Below, piece by piece: positions 1-7,050 of a stretch of 40,474 bases of DNA. The notes beneath the pieces are model-generated. The model saw only the letters and a list, made by a program, of their open reading frames with translations, ran no database searches and was not told the DNA's origin. The position numbers were made by a program, and so were the translations under genes. Position 1 is the first letter of the stretch. The number at the start of each line of letters is the position of its first letter. Source of the DNA: Streptomyces cellostaticus (lineage in GTDB: Bacteria; Actinomycetota; Actinomycetes; Streptomycetales; Streptomycetaceae); the NCBI RefSeq assembly GCF_023630175.1, contig NZ_JALLIN010000058.1, forward strand, positions 1-40,474. Reading direction: 5' to 3'.

Positions 1-679
1 CCGCGGCGCCGTGCCGCTCCGCCGCGGGTTCGGAGGTGACCGGCGCGGACGGCTGGTGCACGGGCAGCCGCTCGGAGACTCCGGGGAGTCCCGGCACCTG
101 CAGGGGGGAGGTCGCGGGCAGCGCGGCGGCCCGTGCCTCCTCGAGCGTGCCGGCCGTCTCGCGCACGACGGCGCGCACCGGTGTGACGACCCGTTCGCCG
201 GCCTCCTCGACCGAGGTGACGGGCTGTTCGGCGACCGTGCCGCCGATGACTCCTCGCACGGCGGTGGCGGCCCGTTCGGCGACGGCCCCTTCCGTGACGG
301 CCCCTTCCGTGACGGTTCGTTCGGTGACGGTCTCTGAGGTGACGGCCGCGGCCCTGACGGACTCTGCCGTGACGGAGCGGGCGTTCGCCTCGGTACCGGA
401 CCCGGCCGTGACGGACTTCGCCGTGCCGGACTGCGCCGTGCCGGACCCGGCCGTGACGGCACCCGCCTCGACGGCCGGCACGTCCTCGTCAACGGTCCGC
501 GGCAGCACCGAACCCACCGGGTTGGTGGGCGTGCCCTCGGCCGCGCGGGCCTGCCCCCCGCAGAGGAAGCCGACAGCGAGCAGTCCACCGAGCAGCAGCA
601 CCAGTTGGAGCGCACGCCGCCCGGCCACGGCGCGCACTGTGCGCACTGCGGTCCCGAACGGAGCTGCTGTCAGGGTCAA
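1..679 (-). CDS. Secreted Val/Thr-repeat protein, 3' end beyond window
   Basis: No function is recognised. The minus-strand frame is open from a TTG at 679 to the window edge, at least 226 codons. GAGGAAG lies 10 nt upstream of the TTG and supports this start. Residues 1-22 are basic, residues 23-42 are hydrophobic (LVLLLGGLLAVGF region) and are followed by CGGQARAAEG, so a signal peptide cut after ARA is likely. The Cys does not sit in a good lipobox. From about residue 70 the chain becomes a degenerate repeat built on SVTAxS/TVTEx units (lower-complexity V, T, A, E, S), then amphipathic V/E/A-rich sequence. The repeat suggests an extended or coiled wall-associated segment. The gene is downstream of, and on the same strand as, the VWA gene, 119 bp away. 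The plus-strand reading frames here are shadows. Confidence 0.72.
   Translation of the reverse strand, partial: MTLTAAPFGTAVRTVRAVAGRRALQLVLLLGGLLAVGFLCGGQARAAEGTPTNPVGSVLPRTVDEDVPAVEAGAVTAGSGTAQSGTAKSVTAGSGTEANARSVTAESVRAAAVTSETVTERTVTEGAVTEGAVAERAATAVRGVIGGTVAEQPVTSVEEAGERVVTPVRAVVRETAGTLEEARAAALPATSPLQVPGLPGVSERLPVHQPSAPVTSEPAAERHGAA
286..475 (-). repeat. Degenerate codon-level repeat (GTC ACG GCx/GAx) inside secreted protein
   Basis: GTGACGG on the plus strand, which is CCGTCAC in the coding sense, recurs at irregular multiples of 3 nt between about 290 and 460. It encodes repeated S/T-V-T-A/E units. Because the spacing keeps the reading frame, this is an expanding protein repeat rather than a non-coding array. 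Confidence 0.7.
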
Positions 680-759
680 GAGGCGTGGACTTCCTCGGTT
701 CGGCAGGTGAAGGCGGCGTAGATACTCGCACGCACGGCCCGAGATCGCGCAAGCCCCCC

Positions 760-775
760 GTTACCAATGAGTAGC
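760..775. promoter_or_regulatory. Imperfect palindrome, possible operator
   Basis: GTTACCAATGAGTAGC is a near-palindrome (GTTAC / GTAGC arms). It lies between the VWA stop codon and the secreted-protein start, about 80 bp upstream of the latter. It resembles GTTAC-n-GTAAC-type sites that I recall in front of actinobacterial lipid-metabolism genes, but the regulator cannot be named from sequence. Confidence 0.25.
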
Positions 776-798
776 CAAGTCCCTTTTCTCATGCTCCG

Positions 799-1977
799 TC
801 AGACGGTGTCCGGTATCGGCAGTGGACGCTTCTCGATCGCGGCGGCCATCACCTCCGGGAACAGGTCGGGCGTGCAGGCGAACGCCGGTGCGCCGAGCGC
901 CGAAAGCGCCGCCGCGTGATCCCGGTCGTACGCCGGCGCTCCTTCGTCCGACAGCGCGAGCAGGGTGACGAACTGCACCCCGGACGCCTTCATGGCGGCG
1001 ACCCGCTTGAGCATCTCGTCGCGTATGCCGCCCTCGTAGAGGTCGCTGATCAGCACGACCACCGTCTCGGCGGGCCGGGTGATCCGCTCCTGGCAGTGGG
1101 CCAGGGCCCGGTTGATGTCCGTGCCGCCGCCGAGCTGGGTGCCGAAGAGCACGTCGACCGGGTCGTCCAGTTGGTCGGTGAGGTCCACGACCGCCGTGTC
1201 GAAGACGACGAGCCGGGTGTCGATCGACCGCATCGAGGCCAGCACCGCCCCGAACACGGACGCGTGGACCACGGACGCCGCCATCGAGCCCGACTGGTCG
1301 ACGCAGAGGACGACCTCCTTCCTCACGGACCGTGCGGCCCGCCCGTACCCGACGAGCCGCTCCGGCACGACCGTGCGGAACTCGGGCAGGTAGTGCCTGA
1401 GGTTGGCCGCGACGGTGCGGTTCCAGTCGATGTCGTGGTGGCGAGGCCGGCTCACCCGCGCGCTGCGGTCGAGGGCACCGGTGAGGGTGGCCCGGGTCCG
1501 GGCCGCGAGCCTCTTCTCCAGGTCCTCGACCACCTTGCGCACCACCGCCCGTGCCGTCTCCCTGGTCGTCTCCGGCATGGCCTTGCCGAGCGAGAGCAGC
1601 GTGCCGACCAGATGCACGTCGGCCTCGACCGCCTCCAGCATCTCCGGCTCCAGCAGCAGGGACGCGAGCCCCAGCCGGTCGATGGCGTCGCGCTGCATGA
1701 CCTGGACCACGGAGGAGGGGAAGTAGGTGCGGATGTCGCCCAGCCAGCGGGCCACGGAGGGCGCCGAGGCGCCCAGGCCCGCCGAACGGTCCCGCCCTCC
1801 CCGCGGTCTGTCGCCCTTGCCGTACAGGGCGGCGAGCGTCGCGTCCATCGCCGCGTCCCGGCCGGACAGCGCGCACCCCGTGCCGTCGGCCCGGTCGCCG
1901 CCGAGCACCAGCCGCCAGCGCCGCAGCCGCTCCGGTGCCGGGTCGGCGGATTCCGTCGGCAGGGGTTCGCCGGTCAT
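799..1977 (-). CDS. CoxE-type von Willebrand factor A domain protein
   Basis: 392 aa cytoplasmic protein with a C-terminal VWA domain (residues about 220-392). The MIDAS metal site is complete: DQSGS with D227, S229 and S231, and GGGTD with T286 and D287. It is therefore likely a Mg-dependent protein-binding partner. The N-terminal 200 residues are helical and unlike known enzymes. ATG 1977 overlaps the stop of the DUF5682-like gene (ATGA), so it is the last gene of a coupled MoxR-DUF5682-VWA operon. In the MoxR/VWA family the ATPase remodels targets that the VWA protein recruits; that role here is inferred. No signal peptide or membrane segment is seen. Confidence 0.9.
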   Translation of the reverse strand: MTGEPLPTESADPAPERLRRWRLVLGGDRADGTGCALSGRDAAMDATLAALYGKGDRPRGGRDRSAGLGASAPSVARWLGDIRTYFPSSVVQVMQRDAIDRLGLASLLLEPEMLEAVEADVHLVGTLLSLGKAMPETTRETARAVVRKVVEDLEKRLAARTRATLTGALDRSARVSRPRHHDIDWNRTVAANLRHYLPEFRTVVPERLVGYGRAARSVRKEVVLCVDQSGSMAASVVHASVFGAVLASMRSIDTRLVVFDTAVVDLTDQLDDPVDVLFGTQLGGGTDINRALAHCQERITRPAETVVVLISDLYEGGIRDEMLKRVAAMKASGVQFVTLLALSDEGAPAYDRDHAAALSALGAPAFACTPDLFPEVMAAAIEKRPLPIPDTV

Positions 1978-4343
1978 GCGCACACTCCCGTCGGGCAGTG
2001 GTCGTCGGTCGTCGTGGTGCCGCCGCCCGGGTCCGGGCCGAGCAGCAGCCGCAGCACGGGCAGCACGGCGGCGGCGCGCGCGGCGTCCGGTTCGGCGGCG
2101 AAGCCGGGTACGGCCGCCGCCCGGGCCGTACGGGCCGGGCCCGCTCCGGGGCCACGGCGCACCAGTTCCCCGAGGGTTCTGCGCACGCCCGGCTCGTACG
2201 CCGCGAACGTGCGCCGCAGCAGCGGGAGCACGTCGGTGAAGGCGTCCGCGGGGACACCGGTCAGCCAGGCGTCGACCAGGCCGAGCAGCCGTTCGTCGTG
2301 GACCAGCAGCATGCCGCCCCCGCCCCCGGCGAAGCCCTCGATCCAGGCCGCCGCGTCGGCGGGCGGGGTGCCCGGGGAGAGCACGAGGCCCATCAGCCGG
2401 GCCGCCTCCCCGGGCTCCAGTCCGCCGTCGTCCAGCAGCAGCCGCACGGCCCGCCCGCGGACGACGCCGGACACGGTGTCCCGCGTGGCCAGGGTCCGCA
2501 GCACGGCGCGCCACCGGCCGCGCAGGTCCCCGCGCCCGGCGGCCGGGCTGCCCGCCAGGGTCTCCGCGAGCAGGCCGACGGCCGTGTGCACGGCGTCCAC
2601 GTGGCCGCGCATCTCCCACGCCGCGTCCGGGTCCAGGGCGGCGCAGGCAGGGGGCAGGCCGACGAAGACCCGCTCGGCGAGGCCCGCCGCGACACCGGCC
2701 AGCGCTCCGGTGTCGGTGCCGCGCACGTCGCCGTAGCGCAGGGAACGGACGAGGGCCGGCAGGGCGTGGGCGAGGTGACCGACGTCCGTGTCGAGGGCCG
2801 CCCGGTCGGCGAGCGCCCGCATCACCGCGGGCAGTGCCGCGGGCAGCCCGGCGAGCAGGCAGTGCTCGGCGAGGGCGGTGACGTCGGCGAGGGCGCGCGC
2901 GGCGAGCGCGTCGGCCTCGGCCTTCGCCGTGGCCGCGGCGCGCACGGTCGTCCCCCACACCCCCGCCTCGGCGACCCGCACCGACAGCTCCGGTTCCCAG
3001 CGCAGCCGCCAGGTCTCCCGGAAGGTGCCCGTGCTCCCCCGGGACTCGACGGGCTCGCCCCAGCCGACGCCGAGCAGCCGCAGCCGGTGCAGCAGCCTGC
3101 CGCGGCCGGCGTCGGTGTCCTTGCGCAGGTCGAGCTCCAGCTCCCGCTGCGGAGCCTCCGGCTTCAGCCGCAGCCTGCGCTGCTCCCGGGCCAGGTCGCG
3201 CTGCAGGGGCACCGCGGGTGCCGTCCGCGGCACCTCGCCCAGCAGGTCGCCGACCACCAGCCGGTCGTGCACCAGCGCCAGCGGCACGTCGGACCCGTCG
3301 CACATCACCGCGCGCACGGCGTCCGTGGTCTCGCTCAGGCCGGGCAGCGGGCGGCCGCGCATCGCCGCGAGGGCGCCGGCGAGCCGTACGGCCTCGATGA
3401 CGTGCGCGGCGGACACCATCCGGTCCTCGGCGCGCAGCAGTCGCGCCACCTCGGTCAGCCAGCGCTCGACCGGCCGGTCCGGTGCCCGGAACAGATGGCC
3501 GTACCAGCCCGGCGAGTCGATGCCGGCGCCGTAGCCGCTCGATCGTGCCAGCCTGCGGTGCGTCCACGGCACCCACGTCAGGTCGGCCCTGACCTTGGGC
3601 AGGCCCTTGAGCAGTGCCCGGTCGGCGGTGACGGTGGTCCCCTCCCGCAGCGCGGGCACGTGCCACGCGCCGCACACGACGGCCACCGCGGGGCCGAACT
3701 CCCTGCGCGCGGCCCGCACCCGGAGCCGCATGTGGGCCTCCCGCACCAGGTCGCGCGGTCTGCCGCCGGCGCCGTACCGCTCCCGCAGCGCGGCCATGGC
3801 CTCCGCCAGCGCGGCGAACGGCGCGAAGGGGTCCCGGGGCCCGGCGCCCCGGTGTTCGACGACGTCCTCCCACCAGCGCTCGGGATCGTCGTGACCGGCG
3901 GTCCCGGCGAGCACCGAGAGCGGGTCGACGCGCGGATCGTCCTCCGGGCCCTGCCCGCCCCCGGCGCCGGACGGGGTCGGCGCCTCGGCGTCCCAGGCCA
4001 GCGTGTGCGCCGCCGGCAGGTCGATGAAGCGGACCGGGACACCGTGCTCCAGGGCCCAGCGGATCGCCACCCACTCGGGGCTGAACTCGGCCATGGGCCA
4101 GAACGCCGAGCGGCCGGGCTCGTCCACGGCGTGGGCGAGCAGGGCGACCGGGGGCCGCATGTCCGGGTCGGCGGCCAGCTCGACCAGCGGGTCGGCCTCG
4201 GGCGGTCCCTCGACGAGTACCACCCCGGGCCGGGCGGCCTCCAGGGCCTCGCGCACCGCGCGCGCCGAGCCGGGCCCGTGATGCCGTACGCCCAGCAGCA
4301 GCGGCCCGGAGCCGTACGCGCCGTCCCGGGCGGCGTCGCTCAC
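1974..4343 (-). CDS. DUF5682-like protein (possible TraB/EreA-like hydrolase fold)
   Basis: 789 aa, second gene of the MoxR operon, with 4-bp overlaps at both ends. The biochemical function is not known to me. The N-terminal region has GVRHHGPGSA (H21, H22), an acidic VLVEGPPE (E45, E49) and later CGAWHVPAL (H228). This GxxH...E...GxWH layout is reminiscent of the TIKI/TraB/erythromycin-esterase-like metal hydrolases. The rest is long, helical and Leu/Ala/Arg-rich without recognisable motifs. Family assignment rests on the opening sequence and on the fixed neighbourhood (MoxR, VWA, SWIM, DUF5691). The hydrolase idea is inference. Confidence 0.82.
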   Translation of the reverse strand: MSDAARDGAYGSGPLLLGVRHHGPGSARAVREALEAARPGVVLVEGPPEADPLVELAADPDMRPPVALLAHAVDEPGRSAFWPMAEFSPEWVAIRWALEHGVPVRFIDLPAAHTLAWDAEAPTPSGAGGGQGPEDDPRVDPLSVLAGTAGHDDPERWWEDVVEHRGAGPRDPFAPFAALAEAMAALRERYGAGGRPRDLVREAHMRLRVRAARREFGPAVAVVCGAWHVPALREGTTVTADRALLKGLPKVRADLTWVPWTHRRLARSSGYGAGIDSPGWYGHLFRAPDRPVERWLTEVARLLRAEDRMVSAAHVIEAVRLAGALAAMRGRPLPGLSETTDAVRAVMCDGSDVPLALVHDRLVVGDLLGEVPRTAPAVPLQRDLAREQRRLRLKPEAPQRELELDLRKDTDAGRGRLLHRLRLLGVGWGEPVESRGSTGTFRETWRLRWEPELSVRVAEAGVWGTTVRAAATAKAEADALAARALADVTALAEHCLLAGLPAALPAVMRALADRAALDTDVGHLAHALPALVRSLRYGDVRGTDTGALAGVAAGLAERVFVGLPPACAALDPDAAWEMRGHVDAVHTAVGLLAETLAGSPAAGRGDLRGRWRAVLRTLATRDTVSGVVRGRAVRLLLDDGGLEPGEAARLMGLVLSPGTPPADAAAWIEGFAGGGGGMLLVHDERLLGLVDAWLTGVPADAFTDVLPLLRRTFAAYEPGVRRTLGELVRRGPGAGPARTARAAAVPGFAAEPDAARAAAVLPVLRLLLGPDPGGGTTTTDDHCPTGVCA

Positions 4344-5470
4344 GCGCTCACCTCCCGGCAGGCCCGGTAGAAGTCCTTCCAGCCGTCGCGCTCGCGCACG
4401 ACCGTCTCCAGGTACTCCTGCCAGATCACCCGGTCGGCCGCCGGGTCGCGGACGACGGCGCCGAGGATGCCGGCGGCGACATCGCCCGCGCGCAGCACGC
4501 CGTCACCGAAGTGGGCCGCCAGGGCCAGGCCGCTGGTCACGACGGAGATGGCCTCGGCCGTGGACAGCGTGCCGCTCGGCGACTTCAGCTTCGTGCGGCC
4601 GTCGGCGGTCACGCCGTCGCGCAGCTCGCGGAAGACGGTCACCACCCGGCGGATCTCGTCGATGCCGTCGGGCGCGGCGGGCAGGTCGAGGGAGCGGCCG
4701 ATCTGCTCCACCCGCCGGGTGACGATGTCGACCTCGGCGTCGGGGCTCTCCGGGAGCGGCAGCACCACGGTGTTGAAGCGGCGGCGCAGGGCGCTGGAGA
4801 GGTCGTTGACGCCGCGGTCGCGGTCGTTGGCGGTGGCGATGAGGTTGAAGCCGCGGACCGCCTGCACCTCCTGTCCCAGCTCCGGGACCGGCAGCGTCTT
4901 CTCGGACAGGATCGTGATCAGGGTGTCCTGGACGTCGGCCGGGACACGGGTCAGCTCCTCCACCCGGGCCGTCATGCCCTCGGCCATGGCCCGCATGACG
5001 GGGCTGGGCACGAGGGCGTCCCGGCTGGGGCCGTGGGCGAGGAGCCGCGCGTAGTTCCAGCCGTAGCGGATCGCCTCCTCGGGCGTGCCCGCCGTGCCCT
5101 GCACCAGCAGGGTCGAGTCGCCGCTCACGGCGGCCGCCAGGTGCTCCGACACCCAGGTCTTGGCCGTGCCGGGCACCCCGAGCAGGAGCAGGGCGCGGTC
5201 GGTGGCGAGGGTGGTGACGGCGACCTCGACGATACGGCGCGGGCCCACGTACTTCGGCGTGATCACGGTGCCGTCCGGCAGGACGCCGCCGAGCAGGTAG
5301 GTCGCCACCGCCCACGGCGACAGTCTCCAGCGGGCCGGGCGCGGGCGGTCGTCCTGGGCGGCGAGCGCGGCGAGTTCGGCGGCGAAGGCGTGCTCGGCGT
5401 GCGGCCGCAAGGCCTGCGCGTCCTGTTCCACGCTCGCGTCGACGGACATCCGTTCCACGGACACAGACAT
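4340..5470 (-). CDS. MoxR-family AAA+ ATPase
   Basis: 376 aa AAA+ ATPase and first gene of the minus-strand operon. Walker A is GVPGTAKT (98-105) and sensor 1 is ATANDRD around N215. The arginine-rich SSALRRRF segment (about 225-232) follows, as in MoxR proteins. The Walker B position reads RVEELTR (169-175), with Glu where most MoxR proteins have Asp-Glu. ATG 5470 is chosen because GGAGGG lies 10 nt upstream and because the promoter at 5514-5536 overlaps any earlier start, which would leave a leader of about 37 nt. The last 4 bp overlap the DUF5682-like start. It probably powers a chaperone or conflict-type complex with the VWA and SWIM proteins. Confidence 0.92.
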   Translation of the reverse strand: MSVSVERMSVDASVEQDAQALRPHAEHAFAAELAALAAQDDRPRPARWRLSPWAVATYLLGGVLPDGTVITPKYVGPRRIVEVAVTTLATDRALLLLGVPGTAKTWVSEHLAAAVSGDSTLLVQGTAGTPEEAIRYGWNYARLLAHGPSRDALVPSPVMRAMAEGMTARVEELTRVPADVQDTLITILSEKTLPVPELGQEVQAVRGFNLIATANDRDRGVNDLSSALRRRFNTVVLPLPESPDAEVDIVTRRVEQIGRSLDLPAAPDGIDEIRRVVTVFRELRDGVTADGRTKLKSPSGTLSTAEAISVVTSGLALAAHFGDGVLRAGDVAAGILGAVVRDPAADRVIWQEYLETVVRERDGWKDFYRACREVSA

Positions 5471-5513
5471 GGCTGAGGCCCCCTCCAGCTCGGCCGGTTC
5501 GGATCTGGGTCCC

Positions 5514-5536
5514 ACCGTGCACCACCCCACTGACAA
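5514..5536 (-). promoter_or_regulatory. RecA-independent DNA-damage (PafBC-type) promoter of the MoxR operon
   Basis: Read leftward: TTGTCAGTG (5536-5528), 8 nt, CACGGT (5519-5514). The published actinobacterial consensus is tTGTCRgtg-N8-TAnnnT. The upstream element is perfect; the -10 has CA for TA. It would start transcription near 5507, about 37 nt before the MoxR ATG. Confidence 0.75.
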
Positions 5537-5584
5537 TCACCCTGACCTGCACGAACACGCCCGCAGGGTCGATTGTCAGTGGGG
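5525..5584. repeat. 14-nt perfect inverted repeat forming two divergent promoters
   Basis: CCCCACTGACAATC (5525-5538) and GATTGTCAGTGGGG (5571-5584) are exact reverse complements separated by 32 bp. Each arm contains the -35-like element of one divergent promoter. The symmetry therefore reflects two activator sites facing away from each other rather than a hairpin. Confidence 0.9.
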
Positions 5585-5595
5585 GGACCTACCGT
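5573..5595 (+). promoter_or_regulatory. RecA-independent DNA-damage (PafBC-type) promoter of the SWIM operon
   Basis: TTGTCAGTG (5573-5581), 8 nt, TACCGT (5590-5595) matches tTGTCRgtg-N8-TAnnnT at every defined position. The predicted start point falls at about 5601-5603, on the SWIM ATG, so that gene would be leaderless. Confidence 0.82.
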
Positions 5596-5602
5596 CGTTT
5601 CC

Positions 5603-6964
5603 ATGACTGAGCAGGGGGTGCGCCGGACCGCGGAAGAGGTGCTGGCCCTGGCGCCTGACGCCGCGTCACGCAAGGCGGGGAGCAGGCTGGGCGCGGCCGG
5701 GCCGTGGTCCGGTACGGGGAGCGGGGAGGGGACGGTGTGGGGGCTGTGCGAGGGCAGCGGCAGCAGGCCGTACCGGACGGTGGTGGACCTCGCGGGCACC
5801 GCCGGCCCCGGATACAAGTGCAGTTGCCCGAGCCGTAGGTCCCCCTGCAAGCACGCCCTGGGCCTGCTCCTGCTGTGGGCGGACGGGGAGGGCTCGGTGC
5901 CGGTGGCGGCCGGGCCCCCGGACTGGGCCGGGCAGTGGCTCGCGGGCCGGCGCGAGCGCGCGGAGCACCGGCGGGCCGGGGGCGGGGCTACGGCGTCCGG
6001 GTCCGCGGATTCCGAGGCGGCGCGGCGGCGGGCGGAGCGCCGTGCCGAGCGGGTCACGGCGGGCGCCGCGGAGCTGGAGCAGCGCCTGGCGGATCTGCTG
6101 CGCGACGGCCTGGCCGCGGCCGAGCAGCCGGGGTACGGCCTGTGGGAGGAGACCGCGGCGCGCATGGTCGACGCGCAGGCGCCGGGACTCGCATCGCGCG
6201 TCAGGGAGTTGGGGGCGATACCGGCCTCCGGTTCGGGCTGGCCGGCGCGGCTGCTGGAGGAGAGCGCCCTGCTGCACCTCCTCGACCAGGGCTGGCTGCG
6301 CCGCGACGGCCTGCCGGACGCCCTCGCGGCCACGATCCGCTCCCGGATCGGCCTGCCCGCGGCACCGGAGGGCCCGCCGCTGCGCGACCGCTGGCTGGTC
6401 CTCGCGCAGTACGACACGTCCGACGTCAGACTGACGACGCGCCGGACATGGCTGCGCGGTGCCGAGTCGGGCCTGACCCGGCTGCTCCTCTCCTACGGGG
6501 CGGCCGGCCGGGCACCGGAGCTGTCGCTGCCGGTCGGTCTCGCGCTGGACGCGGACCTGTGCGTGCTCCCGGGCGCCGGTCAGGTACGGGCGGTCCTGGG
6601 CGAGCAGTACGGCCCGCCCGCGCCCGCCGCGCCGCGCCCGCCCGGTGGGACCACCTCCGAGGCCGCGGCGCGCTACGGCGAGGCGCTGGGCGCGGACCCC
6701 TGGCTGGACTCGGTCCCGGTGACGCTGGACCGCGTCGTGCCCGCCCAGGACACGGATGCGGGCGGCGCCTGGCAACTGGCCGACGCCGAGGCCGACTCGG
6801 CGCTGCCGCTCACCGAGGCGTTCCGTTCCGGCCCCGGCCTGTGGCGCCTGATCGCCCTGTCCGGCGGCGCCCCCGTGCGGGTCTTCGGCGAGTGCGGCCA
6901 CCGCGGCTTCACCCCGCTGACGGCGTGGCCCGAGGGGCCGGGCGATGCGGTGACGCTGTGCTGA
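5603..6964 (+). CDS. SWIM zinc-finger protein
   Basis: 453 aa. A SWIM zinc-binding motif CxCx6CxH is visible at C73, C75, C82 and H84 (KCSCPSRRSPCKH). An Arg/Glu/Ala-rich helical stretch follows (about 110-180), then a long C-terminal region without named motifs. SWIM domains bind nucleic acid or protein. ATG 5603 is preferred over the in-frame TTG at 5573, because that TTG is the -35 element of the promoter and ATG 5603 sits at the predicted transcription start; no Shine-Dalgarno is present. It is divergent from the MoxR operon and 86 bp ahead of the DUF5691-like gene, so the five genes form one divergent module. Location is probably cytoplasmic. Confidence 0.9.
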   Translation: MTEQGVRRTAEEVLALAPDAASRKAGSRLGAAGPWSGTGSGEGTVWGLCEGSGSRPYRTVVDLAGTAGPGYKCSCPSRRSPCKHALGLLLLWADGEGSVPVAAGPPDWAGQWLAGRRERAEHRRAGGGATASGSADSEAARRRAERRAERVTAGAAELEQRLADLLRDGLAAAEQPGYGLWEETAARMVDAQAPGLASRVRELGAIPASGSGWPARLLEESALLHLLDQGWLRRDGLPDALAATIRSRIGLPAAPEGPPLRDRWLVLAQYDTSDVRLTTRRTWLRGAESGLTRLLLSYGAAGRAPELSLPVGLALDADLCVLPGAGQVRAVLGEQYGPPAPAAPRPPGGTTSEAAARYGEALGADPWLDSVPVTLDRVVPAQDTDAGGAWQLADAEADSALPLTEAFRSGPGLWRLIALSGGAPVRVFGECGHRGFTPLTAWPEGPGDAVTLC

Positions 6965-7010
6965 CCGGGACCGGCCGGCGGCCGAGGTGCGGGGCGGCGC
7001 CCGCAGCGAT

Positions 7011-7046
7011 GGAAGAGGAAGAAGAAGAGGAAGAAGAGGAAGGGGA
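7011..7046 (+). promoter_or_regulatory. 36-nt all-purine tract with multiple Shine-Dalgarno-like sites
   Basis: An uninterrupted run of A and G built from GAA/GAG units ends in GGAAGGGGA, 4 nt before the ATG at 7051. It offers several overlapping ribosome-binding sequences. It decides the start of the next gene: 7051 has this site, whereas the in-frame ATG at 7009 would add a Glu-10 run and has no site. Confidence 0.6.
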
Positions 7047-7050
7047 CGTC

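Noticed and set aside
36..710. Plus-strand 224-codon frame at the left end
   Set aside because: The minus-strand frame has an SD, signal peptide and coherent repeats; the plus-strand frame is its shadow.
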